DNA from: Pseudorhodoferax sp. Leaf274
GTDB taxonomy: Bacteria > Pseudomonadota > Gammaproteobacteria > Burkholderiales > Burkholderiaceae_C
Assembly: GCF_001422445.1 (NCBI RefSeq)
Contig: NZ_LMNA01000028.1
Span: 256,837 to 320,836 of the forward strand
Length of the DNA stretch: 64,000 bases
Direction of reading: 5' to 3'
Below, piece by piece: positions 40,753-48,831 of this stretch. The first letter of the stretch is position 1. Each line of letters opens with the position of its first letter. Under the pieces are notes generated by a model. The model was not told where the DNA came from. It was given only the letters and a program-made list of their open reading frames with translations, and did no database searches. Both the position numbers and the translations under genes were made by a program.

Positions 40753-41631
40753 ATGGCCATCGAACTGCTGTTGAACGGACACGACAAGGACCTGGGCGGC
40801 GGCTTCACCGTGCGCCGCCTGCTGCCGGCGGCGAAACGCCAGGCGGTCGGCCCCTTCCTGTTCTTCGACCATTTCGGGCCCGCCGAGCAGCGGCCCGAGG
40901 ACAACCACGACGTGCGGCCGCATCCCCACATCGGCCTGGCCACGGTGACCTACCTGTTCGAGGGCGCGATCTTCCACCGCGACAGCCTGGGCTCGGAGCA
41001 GGAGATCCAGCCCGGCGCGGTCAACTGGATGACGGCCGGCCGCGGCATCGCGCATTCCGAGCGCCGGCCGGCCCGGCTGGCGCAGCAGGCTTACGTGAAC
41101 CACGGCCTGCAGCTGTGGGCGGCGCTGCCCGAGGCCAACGAGCACGATGCGCCGAGCTTCCAGCACACGCCGGCCGGCAGCATCCCGGAGCTGAGCGTCG
41201 ACGGCGTGCAGGTGCGCGTGCTGATCGGGCAGGCCTTCGGCAAGGTCTCGCCCGTGACCACCTTCTCGGAGACGGTGTACCTGGACGTGGCGCTCAAGGG
41301 CGGCACCAGCTTTGTGCTGCCGCCGCTGGCGCCCGAGCTGGCGGTCTACGCCGTCGACCATGCGCTGACCGTGGACGGCGAGGCGCTGGCCCCGCGCCAG
41401 ATGGCGGTGCTGCGCCCGGGCGCCGGCGTGGCCATCCACAGCACCGCGCCGGCGCGCGTCGCCGTGATCGGCGGCGAGCCACTGGGCCACCGCCACATGT
41501 GGTGGAACTTCGTGGCCAGCCGCAAGGAGAGCATCGTGCAGGCGGCCGACGACTGGGAGGCCGGCCGCTTCGGCCGCGTGCCGGGCGAACGCGAGTTCAT
41601 TCCCTTGCCCGAGCGGCGTTTCAGCGCGTGA
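40753..41631 (+). CDS. Pirin-family protein
   Basis: A 292-residue two-cupin pirin with RPHPHIGLATVTYLFEG and a GIAHSER segment supplying metal ligands, and a Pirin_C domain (about 175-280). It ends before a strong terminator, which closes the pirin-DoxX-pirin unit. Confidence 0.88.
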   Translation: MAIELLLNGHDKDLGGGFTVRRLLPAAKRQAVGPFLFFDHFGPAEQRPEDNHDVRPHPHIGLATVTYLFEGAIFHRDSLGSEQEIQPGAVNWMTAGRGIAHSERRPARLAQQAYVNHGLQLWAALPEANEHDAPSFQHTPAGSIPELSVDGVQVRVLIGQAFGKVSPVTTFSETVYLDVALKGGTSFVLPPLAPELAVYAVDHALTVDGEALAPRQMAVLRPGAGVAIHSTAPARVAVIGGEPLGHRHMWWNFVASRKESIVQAADDWEAGRFGRVPGEREFIPLPERRFSA

Positions 41632-41657
41632 ACGGCTGAGCGCCACGCCACGCCACG

Positions 41658-41691
41658 AAAAAAGGCCGGCACCTCGCGGTGCCGGCCTTTC
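41658..41691. terminator. Bidirectional rho-independent terminator
   Basis: Perfect 10-bp arms GGCCGGCACC (41664-41673) and GGTGCCGGCC around TCGC. They are flanked by AAAAAA on the left and TTTCG on the right, so the element can end both the plus-strand pirin transcript and the minus-strand tolC transcript. Confidence 0.88.
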
Positions 41692-41741
41692 GCGTTGCGG
41701 CGGTCGACGATGGCTGTACTACGCAGATTTCTGCGAGATGC

Positions 41742-43091
41742 TCAGCGCACCAGCAGGGCCTCGATGGCCAGCAGGTCCTCGGCGCGCAGGCTGCCGCTGG
41801 CCTGGCGCAGGCGCAGGTCGCCCAGCAGCACGTTGTAGCGGGCCTGGGCGAGGTCGCGCTTGGTCTGGTAGAGCTGGCTCTGCGCGTTCAGCACGTCGAT
41901 GTTGATGCGCACGCCCACCTGGTAGCCCAGTTTGTTGGCGTCCAGAGCGCTCTGGCTGGAGGCCTCGGCGGCCTGCAGGGCCTCGACCTGGCCCTTGCCC
42001 GACATCACGCCGAAATAGGCCGTGCGGGTGTTCTGCACCACGGTGCGCCGTGCCGCCTCCAGGTCGGCCGCGGCCTTCTCTTCGAGCGACAGGGTCTCGC
42101 GCACGCGGTTCTGCACCGAGAAGCCGGCGAACAGCGGCACCGTCATCTGCACGCCCAGCACGGCCTGGTTCTGGCGGGTGCCGAAGGCCAGGCTGTTGCT
42201 CGGATAGCCCTGCGGGTAGCGGTTGACGCCGTAGCTGGCCTGCAGGTCGACCGTGGGCTTGTGGCCGGCGCGCGCCTTCTCGGTTTCCAGCCGCGCGACA
42301 TCCACGCCGATCCGGGCCTGCAGCACGACGGGATGGCCCTCGGCCTGCTGCACCCAGCCCTCGACATCGCCCGCCAGTGCGGGCAGCGGCACCGGCTGGG
42401 CCAGCGGCGTGGGCCGCGCGTCGGTGCGGCTGACCACGGTGTCCAGCGCCAGCTTCTTCACGCGCAGGTCGTTGGCGGCGGCGATCTCCTGGGCCATGAC
42501 CAGGTCGTGCCTGGCCTGGGCCTCGCGGGTGTCGGTGATGGTGGCGGTGCCCACCTCGAAGTTGCGCCGCGCCGAGGCCAGTTGCTCGGCCACGGCCGTC
42601 TTCTGCGCCTGCACGAAGGCGAGCGTGTCCTGCGCGGCCAGCACGTCGAAATAGGCCTGGGCCACGCGGATGACGAGTTCCTGCTCGGCCACCAGCAGCT
42701 GGGCACCGGCGATGTCGGCCAGCTTCAAGCCCTGCTCGTAGCCGGCCCAGTTGCCGGGCCGGTACAGCGGCTGCGTGGCACCGATGCTGGCCGTCAACGA
42801 GGTGTAGGTGCCGTCGACGGGCGGCGTGGTGCTGTCGTAGGTGTTGCGCGACGCGCCCGCCGTGAGGTTGGCGCTGGGCAGGATCAGCGCGCGCGACTGG
42901 TCGGCCTTGGCCAGGTTGGCGTCGTACTGAGCGCGGGCGCCCTGGTAAGTGGCATCGGTGGCGCGTGCCGCCTCGAACAACTGCACCAGCGTCTGGGCCG
43001 ACGCCGCCGGCACCACGCCCAAAGCCGAGAGGAGCAGCAGGCTGGAGGTGCTGCGCCGGAGTGCGATCTTGTATTTTCTCGTCTGCACCAT
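41742..43091 (-). CDS. tolC: TolC-family outer-membrane channel
   Basis: A 449-residue protein with a signal peptide (cleavage after VVPAASA) and two OEP repeats of coiled-coil plus beta segments. It forms the outer-membrane duct for type I secretion or RND efflux. It follows rhodanese and Pcm-family genes on the same strand, a common Burkholderiales arrangement. Confidence 0.88.
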   Translation of the reverse strand: MVQTRKYKIALRRSTSSLLLLSALGVVPAASAQTLVQLFEAARATDATYQGARAQYDANLAKADQSRALILPSANLTAGASRNTYDSTTPPVDGTYTSLTASIGATQPLYRPGNWAGYEQGLKLADIAGAQLLVAEQELVIRVAQAYFDVLAAQDTLAFVQAQKTAVAEQLASARRNFEVGTATITDTREAQARHDLVMAQEIAAANDLRVKKLALDTVVSRTDARPTPLAQPVPLPALAGDVEGWVQQAEGHPVVLQARIGVDVARLETEKARAGHKPTVDLQASYGVNRYPQGYPSNSLAFGTRQNQAVLGVQMTVPLFAGFSVQNRVRETLSLEEKAAADLEAARRTVVQNTRTAYFGVMSGKGQVEALQAAEASSQSALDANKLGYQVGVRINIDVLNAQSQLYQTKRDLAQARYNVLLGDLRLRQASGSLRAEDLLAIEALLVR

Positions 43092-43105
43092 GGCCTGCCT
43101 TCGTC

Positions 43106-43447
43106 CTAGTAACGGGGAACGGATGGGTCGCGCTGCTGCGACCAGGCGTCGATGCCTCCGCTGATGTTGGCGACGTGCTCGAAGCCCTGCTGGACCAGGA
43201 ACTGCGCCACGCGCATGCTGCGCGCGCCGTGGTGGCACAGGCAGGCGATGGGCTGGCTGGGGTCGAGCTCGGCCAGGCGGGCCGGGATCTCGCCCATCGG
43301 AATCGCCAGCACGGCGAAACCATCGGGCTGGACGCTGGCCACGGCCAGCTCCGCAGGTTCGCGCACGTCCAGCACGGTGACCTGTCCTTCGGAAGCCTTG
43401 CCCTGCTGCCAATCGCCGAGCAGGGCGGGGGTGACGTGGTCGATCAT
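43106..43447 (-). CDS. Rhodanese-like sulfurtransferase
   Basis: A 113-residue single-domain rhodanese with the active-site Cys in ACLCHHGARS and the VLDVREPAE motif. It has no signal peptide, so it is cytoplasmic. It sits 4 nt after the Pcm-family gene and 14 nt before tolC. Confidence 0.9.
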   Translation of the reverse strand: MIDHVTPALLGDWQQGKASEGQVTVLDVREPAELAVASVQPDGFAVLAIPMGEIPARLAELDPSQPIACLCHHGARSMRVAQFLVQQGFEHVANISGGIDAWSQQRDPSVPRY

Positions 43448-43451
43448 GGTC

Positions 43452-44138
43452 TCAGAACTGGAAGGACGAGGGTTCCGCGAAGTTCTGCAGGCGCGGCACG
43501 ATGGCGTCCCAGGGCGAGGCGGTCTCGAAGCGGCCCTCTCCCACGCGGGTGATGACCTGGGCGCGCATCATCGGCTCGCCGCCGACGATGGCGAACAGCC
43601 GGCCGCCCGGCTTGAGCTGCTGCAGCAGCGCCGGCGGCACGGCAGCCACCGAACCGCTCAGCAAGATGGCGTCGAACGGGCCATCGGCGGCGGCGCCCTT
43701 GGCACCGTCGGCATGGCGCACCTCGGCGTTGGCGATGCCGGCCTCGCGCAGGTTGGCGCGGGCGGTCTCGGCCAGCGCGGCCTCGATCTCCAGCGTCAGC
43801 ACGCTGGCGGCCAGGCTGGCCATCAGCGCGGCGGAATAGCCGGAGCCGGTGCCGATCTCCAGCACGCGGTCGGTCTTCTTGAGCTTGAGGTCCTGCACGC
43901 TGCGCGCCTCCACGCGCGGGGCCAGCATGCAGTGGCCCTGGCGCAGGGCCGCTTCGTGCGGGGTGCGCAGCGGCACCTCGGTGTCCATGAAGGCCAGGCC
44001 GCGCAGTGCGGCCGGCGTGAACTGTTCGCGCCGCACCTGCCCCAGCAGTTCCAGCACGGCGGGATCCAGCACATCCCAGGGGCGGATCTGCTGCTCGATC
44101 ATGTTGAAACGGCTGAGTTCGATTTCGGCGGAATTCAT
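43452..44138 (-). CDS. Protein-L-isoaspartate O-methyltransferase family protein
   Basis: A 228-residue SAM-dependent methyltransferase with the glycine motif LEIGTGSGYSAALMASLA. The region before it (VRREQFTPAALRGLAFMDTEVPL) resembles Pcm but lacks its classical GQTIS substrate motif. Repair of isoaspartyl residues is therefore likely but not assured. The start MNSAEIELS at 44138 is chosen by conservation. Confidence 0.8.
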   Translation of the reverse strand: MNSAEIELSRFNMIEQQIRPWDVLDPAVLELLGQVRREQFTPAALRGLAFMDTEVPLRTPHEAALRQGHCMLAPRVEARSVQDLKLKKTDRVLEIGTGSGYSAALMASLAASVLTLEIEAALAETARANLREAGIANAEVRHADGAKGAAADGPFDAILLSGSVAAVPPALLQQLKPGGRLFAIVGGEPMMRAQVITRVGEGRFETASPWDAIVPRLQNFAEPSSFQF

Positions 44139-44169
44139 TTTTCGGGGGGGCGTAGCAGGGGACGCGGAG

Positions 44170-44862
44170 TCACGACAGAGCCGGGATTCTAGAGGCCGGT
44201 GCCTGGCCGGGCTGCAACAGTCCATGCAGGATGATGTCCAGCTGGGAGGCGATGTAGCGTTCCGGCATCAGTTGCTCGGGCACGGGGGCAACCAGGCTCA
44301 GCGCATGCTTGTGCATGACCAGGTAGAGGATGGTGCTGGTGATGCTGTAGACGGCGTATTCGGCATCGAGCGCGCGGAACTCGCCGCGGTCGATGCCGCG
44401 CTGGATGAGGCCGCGCAGCAGCTGCTGCGACGGCCGCACCACCTCGGCGTGGTAGCAGGCGGCCACCTCGGGGAAGTTCTGCGCCTCGCTCATGACCAGC
44501 TTGGTCAGGCCGGTGAGCTTGGTGGCACCCACCCGCGTCCACCAGGACTGCAGCGCATGGTGCAGCATCTCCACCGCGCTGCCGTCCATGGTCTCGTACT
44601 CGGCTTTCCAGTCGGCGAAGCGCGTCGACAGGTTTTCGTGCACCACGGCCCGGAACAGCTCTTCCTTGCTCGGGAAGTACAGGAACAGCGTGCCCTTGGA
44701 GACGCCGGCCCGCGCGGCCACGGCCTCCACCCGCGTGGCGGCGAAGCCCTTTTCGACGAACAGGTCCAGCGCCGCGTCCAGCAGTTCGCTCGGGCGGGCG
44801 TCCTTGCGCCTGGCGTGCCTGACGGCAGCCTTGGCGCGGGGGGAGTGGGAGGGTTCGACCAT
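44170..44862 (-). CDS. TetR-family transcriptional regulator
   Basis: A 230-residue regulator with an N-terminal TetR HTH (about residues 25-72: AARAGVSKGTLFLYFPSKEELF) and a C-terminal ligand domain. A near-palindrome lies just upstream of its start (44867-44890), so it is probably autoregulated. It may also affect the downstream methyltransferase-rhodanese-tolC genes on the same strand. Confidence 0.88.
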   Translation of the reverse strand: MVEPSHSPRAKAAVRHARRKDARPSELLDAALDLFVEKGFAATRVEAVAARAGVSKGTLFLYFPSKEELFRAVVHENLSTRFADWKAEYETMDGSAVEMLHHALQSWWTRVGATKLTGLTKLVMSEAQNFPEVAACYHAEVVRPSQQLLRGLIQRGIDRGEFRALDAEYAVYSITSTILYLVMHKHALSLVAPVPEQLMPERYIASQLDIILHGLLQPGQAPASRIPALS

Positions 44863-44866
44863 TCTT

Positions 44867-44890
44867 AATGACTGACCGGTTAGTAATGTA
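44867..44890. promoter_or_regulatory. Candidate TetR operator
   Basis: The sequence AATGACTGACC-GGTTAGTAATG is an imperfect palindrome centred on ACCGGT. The ACTGACCGGTYAGT core is common before autoregulated TetR-family genes. It lies 5-28 nt upstream of the regulator start. Confidence 0.6.
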
Positions 44891-44936
44891 GGCAGCCGGG
44901 AAATGGCCTGTCAAGGCGGCGCGGGTGTGGCTGGCG

Positions 44937-45716
44937 TCAGCGCCCCAGGCGCAAGGCCAGCCACTCGCGCACGACGGCCGATGTGTTGGACAGGCCATGC
45001 GTCGACGGCAGCCACTCCAGCAGCGGCCGCTGCAGCGGCACCGCAAAGCCCATGGGCGCTGGCAGCACCTGGAGCCCGGCCGCCTCGAAGGCCCGCACGG
45101 AGCGCGGCATGTGCCAGGCGCTGGTCACCAGCGCGATGCGCTCGATGCCGTCGCGGCGCAGCAACGCGGCCATGTTCCGGGCGTTCTCGATGGTGTCGCG
45201 CGACTGGCCGTCGGCCCAGCGCAGCGGGGCCAGCCCGGTGCGGGACAGCATGCGTGCCACGGCATCGGCCTCGTCGGGGTGCTCGGCCTCGCCGGCATTG
45301 GCCCATCCGATGCCGCCCGCAAAGCCCAGCGGCAGGCCGCTCTCGCGCGCCAGCCAGGCCGCGTACAGCGCACGCGTGCCGGTCTGGCTGGATGGCTGGG
45401 GTCCTTCCAGCTCGGGCACGCGCGGGTACAGGCCGCCGCCGAGGGCGATCACGGCCTGCACCTGCCGCGCCTGCAGCATGGCCACGGCCTGGGCCGGCGG
45501 CAGCGCCACCACCGGCGGCAGCAGCAGGTCGGACAGCCGCACGGCCACCGCATTGCTGCACAGCAGCCACAGCAGCACCAGGCCGGCCAGGCCGAGCGCA
45601 CGCCCGGCCCGGCGCCGACGGCGCGCGAGCAGCCAGCCGAAGGCGATCAGCAGCAGCGGGCCGGCCGGCGGCAGCACCAGCGTGGAGAGGATGGGGCGCC
45701 ACTCGGCAGGGTTCAT
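44937..45716 (-). CDS. YdcF-family (DUF218) membrane protein
   Basis: A 259-residue protein with two N-terminal membrane helices (about residues 8-50) and a periplasmic DUF218 domain (AVIALGGGLYPR..., SRDTIENARNMAALL, VTSAWHMPRSVRAFEAAGL). ElyC/YdcF proteins are linked to envelope integrity. The start MNPAEW at 45716 is chosen because the longer frame overlaps msrA. Confidence 0.85.
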   Translation of the reverse strand: MNPAEWRPILSTLVLPPAGPLLLIAFGWLLARRRRRAGRALGLAGLVLLWLLCSNAVAVRLSDLLLPPVVALPPAQAVAMLQARQVQAVIALGGGLYPRVPELEGPQPSSQTGTRALYAAWLARESGLPLGFAGGIGWANAGEAEHPDEADAVARMLSRTGLAPLRWADGQSRDTIENARNMAALLRRDGIERIALVTSAWHMPRSVRAFEAAGLQVLPAPMGFAVPLQRPLLEWLPSTHGLSNTSAVVREWLALRLGR

Positions 45717-45814
45717 GGGCAGGCGGACCGGCGAAGGGTTGATGGAGGCGGGCGGGCATTCTCGCGGATGGCCACGGCACAATGCCGGCTGCAAATTCTG
45801 GCGAAGGGCATGGC

Positions 45815-46345
45815 ATGGCAACGGAAACCATCACACTGGGCGGCGGCTGCTTCTGGTGCACCGAGTCGGTGTTCAAGGAGGTCGAGGGCGTGCTCGACGT
45901 GGAGAGCGGCTACAGCAATGGCCAGCTGTCCAACCCCAGCTACGAGCAGGTCTGCACCGGCCGCACCGGCCACAACGAGGTGGTGCGCCTGCAGTTCGAT
46001 CCGGACCGGATCAGCCTGCGCGAGATCCTGGAGATCTTCTTCGTCGTGCACGACCCCACCACGCTGAACCGCCAGGGCAACGACGTGGGCACGCAGTACC
46101 GCAGCGGCATCTACCTGGACAACGCGGCGCAGGAGCCCGTGGCACGCGAGGTGATCGCCGAGCTGGCGAGCCACAGCGCCGCGCCCATCGTGACCGAGGT
46201 GCTGCCGTTGTCCAACTACTCGGCGGCCGAGGAGTACCACCAGGACTTCTTCGAGAAGAACCCGCACCAGGGCTACTGCATGGCGGTGGCCGCGCCCAAG
46301 GTGGCCAAGTTCCGCAAGACCTTCAGCCGCCTGGCCAAGCCCTGA
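45815..46345 (+). CDS. msrA: Peptide methionine sulfoxide reductase MsrA
   Basis: A 176-residue enzyme that reduces the S-epimer of methionine sulfoxide. The catalytic motif GGCFWCTE is at about residues 9-16, and the EYHQDFF motif is present. The start MATETIT is set by family length. It is transcribed away from the YdcF gene. Confidence 0.94.
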   Translation: MATETITLGGGCFWCTESVFKEVEGVLDVESGYSNGQLSNPSYEQVCTGRTGHNEVVRLQFDPDRISLREILEIFFVVHDPTTLNRQGNDVGTQYRSGIYLDNAAQEPVAREVIAELASHSAAPIVTEVLPLSNYSAAEEYHQDFFEKNPHQGYCMAVAAPKVAKFRKTFSRLAKP

Positions 46346-46355
46346 TCCTGGTCTG

Positions 46356-46673
46356 ATGCACCGCCTGCGCCTGTTGCAGCGCCGGCCACTGTGGTGGCTG
46401 GGCCTGCTGCTGGGCGTCTGGCTGTCGGCGCAGACGCTGGCGCTGGCCCACCGCGAAGTGCATGGCAGCGCCAGCGACCATTTCCACCCCGGCCATGCCG
46501 CGGCCGATTGCCAGCTCTACGACCATGCCGGCGCGGCCGACGTGCTGGCCGGCGTGCCGCTGCCGGCACCGGCACTGCTCGATGCGCCGGCGCCCCATGC
46601 GCCGCAACGCCCGGCGCTGCGCGCGCCGGCGCCACCGCCGTTCCACGCCCGCGGCCCGCCCGCGCTTCGCTGA
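46356..46673 (+). CDS. Small exported His-rich protein
   Basis: A 105-residue protein with a signal peptide (about residues 10-31) and a short mature part rich in His and acidic residues (HREVHGSASDHFHPGHAAADCQ is its start) plus a Pro/Ala tail. It lies 10 nt after msrA and 79 nt before a TonB-dependent receptor. Such small His-rich proteins often precede metal-uptake receptors. A periplasmic zinc or copper-binding role is inferred. Confidence 0.62.
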   Translation: MHRLRLLQRRPLWWLGLLLGVWLSAQTLALAHREVHGSASDHFHPGHAAADCQLYDHAGAADVLAGVPLPAPALLDAPAPHAPQRPALRAPAPPPFHARGPPALR

Positions 46674-46752
46674 ATTCCCTCGCCTTGGCCGCGCGCCTGC
46701 CCACACGGCAGGTGCGCGGCCGCATGCACGACCGATTCAACGAAGCCATTCC

Positions 46753-48831
46753 ATGTCTCCTCATTTCTCGCGCGGCGCCGTCGCCGCCGCCGTTTCCTGC
46801 GCCTGCCTGGCCAACTGCTGGGCGCAGTCCGATGCCGCCACGCTGAAGGAAGTCACCGTCACGGGCAACCCGCTCGGTTCGGCCGACGCCGTCGCTCCCA
46901 CCACGCGCCTGGAAGGCGACGAGCTGACCCTGCGCCGCCAGGGCACGCTGGGCCAGACGCTGGACGGCCTGCCCGGCGTGGGCAGCACCTACTTCGGCCC
47001 CAATGCCAGCCGGCCCGTCATCCGCGGGCTGGATGGCGACCGCATCCGCGTGCTGCAGAACAGCGGCGCCATGCTGGACGCCTCCTCGCTCAGCTTCGAC
47101 CATGCCGTGCCCTCCGATCCGCTGACGGTCGAGCGCATCGAGGTGCTGCGCGGCCCCGGTGCGCTGCTGTATGGCGGCAGTGCCGTGGGCGGCGTGGTCA
47201 ACCTGATCGACAACCGCATTCCGCGTGCGCCGCTGTTCGACGCCAAGGGCGGCGTCACGGGCGCGGCCGAGGCGGGCCTGTCCACCGGCGACAAGGGCCG
47301 CGACGGCGCGCTGCTGCTCGAAAGCGGCAACGACCGCTACGCGCTGCACGCCGATGTCAGCAAGCGCCGCACCGACGACGTCGCGGTGCCCGTCGAGCTG
47401 GCCTGCAGCAAGCCCGGCAGCGCGCAGCTGGCCCGGCGCATCTGCAACTCCGCCAGCGACACCGAGAGCGGCTCGGTCGGCGGCTCGCTGTTCTTCGACC
47501 ACGGCTACCTGGGCGCATCGGTCACCGACTACCGCAGCGACTACGGCACCGTGGCCGAGGACGATGTGACGATCGGCATGCGCTCGCGCCGCTATGCGCT
47601 GGCCGGCGAATGGCGCCAGCTGCCAGGCTGGTTCAGCAGCGTCAAGCTGCAGGCCGCGCACACGCGCTACCGCCACACCGAGTTCGAGGGCGATGAGGCC
47701 GGCACGCGCTTTCGCAACCAGGGCAATGACCTGCGCCTGGAAGCGCGTCACCAGCCCATCGGCCCGCTGGAGGGCGTGGTCGGCCTGCAGCTGGACAGCA
47801 ACCGCTTCTCCGCCGAGGGCGAGGAAGCCTTCGCGCCGGCCAGCCGAACGCGTCAGCAGGCGCTGTTCGTCTACGAGGAACTGCCCACCGGCTGGGGCAA
47901 GTGGACGCTGGGCGGCCGCGTGGAGCGTGTCAAGGTGCGCTCGGACCGCAGCAGCGATCCAGACGTCACGCGCTTCGAGACGGGCGAGCGCAGCTTCACG
48001 CCCCACAGCCTGGCCGGCGGTGCGCTCGTGAAGCTCTCGCCGGCCTGGCAGTTCACGGCCAATGTGGCGCACAGCGAACGTGCCCCGCGCGACTACGAGC
48101 TGTTCGCCAACGGCCCGCACCTGGCCACGGCCGCCTGGGAGACGGGCGATGCCTCGCTTGCCAAGGAAAAGTCCAACAGCGTGGACCTGGGCCTGGCCTG
48201 GCAGTCCGGCCCGCACAAGGCGGCGCTGAACGTCTATGCCAGCCGCTTTTCCAACTACATCGGCCTGGTGGACACCGGCAACACGCGCAACGCCGAGGGC
48301 GAAGTCAATCCCACGGACGGCGACGAGGCGCTGGCCGACCTGCGCTACGCCGGCGTGCGTGCGCGCTTCCATGGCGCCGAGGCCAGCGGCACCGTGCGCC
48401 TGCTGGGCGCGGGTGGCCTGGGCCGCGCGGACACCATCGGCACGCTGGACTTCCTATGGCGCGCCGACCTCGTGCGTGCGACCAACCTGGACAGTGGCGA
48501 GCCGCTGCCGCGCATCGCGCCGGCCCGGCTGGGCGGCACGCTGTCGTGGGCACAGGGCGCCTGGGGCGCGCAGCTCGGCGTGGACCTGGTGCGCGCGCAG
48601 CGCCGCGTGCCGGCCGAAGGCCAGCGCGCGACGGACGGCTATGCACTGTGGAACGCCGCGCTGAGCTACCGCGTGCCACTGGGCGGCTCCGAACTGCTGT
48701 GGTTCGCGCGCGTGGACAACATCACTGACGCGCTGGCCTACAGCGCGGTTTCGGTGCTGACCACCACGGCCTTCCCGAAGTCGCCGCTGCCCGGGCGCAG
48801 CGCGCGGCTGGGTGTTCGGCTGACCTTCTAG
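46753..48831 (+). CDS. TonB-dependent outer-membrane receptor, ZnuD-like
   Basis: A 692-residue receptor with a signal peptide (ending CWAQ), a TonB-box-like LKEVTVTG, a plug domain (about 40-150: PVIRGLDGDRIRVLQN, GPGALLYGGSAVGGVVNLID) and a C-terminal barrel ending in ...LTF with terminal Phe. The plug and length resemble ZnuD/metal receptors. The His-rich loop typical of ZnuD is not obvious, so the substrate is left open. Confidence 0.84.
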   Translation: MSPHFSRGAVAAAVSCACLANCWAQSDAATLKEVTVTGNPLGSADAVAPTTRLEGDELTLRRQGTLGQTLDGLPGVGSTYFGPNASRPVIRGLDGDRIRVLQNSGAMLDASSLSFDHAVPSDPLTVERIEVLRGPGALLYGGSAVGGVVNLIDNRIPRAPLFDAKGGVTGAAEAGLSTGDKGRDGALLLESGNDRYALHADVSKRRTDDVAVPVELACSKPGSAQLARRICNSASDTESGSVGGSLFFDHGYLGASVTDYRSDYGTVAEDDVTIGMRSRRYALAGEWRQLPGWFSSVKLQAAHTRYRHTEFEGDEAGTRFRNQGNDLRLEARHQPIGPLEGVVGLQLDSNRFSAEGEEAFAPASRTRQQALFVYEELPTGWGKWTLGGRVERVKVRSDRSSDPDVTRFETGERSFTPHSLAGGALVKLSPAWQFTANVAHSERAPRDYELFANGPHLATAAWETGDASLAKEKSNSVDLGLAWQSGPHKAALNVYASRFSNYIGLVDTGNTRNAEGEVNPTDGDEALADLRYAGVRARFHGAEASGTVRLLGAGGLGRADTIGTLDFLWRADLVRATNLDSGEPLPRIAPARLGGTLSWAQGAWGAQLGVDLVRAQRRVPAEGQRATDGYALWNAALSYRVPLGGSELLWFARVDNITDALAYSAVSVLTTTAFPKSPLPGRSARLGVRLTF

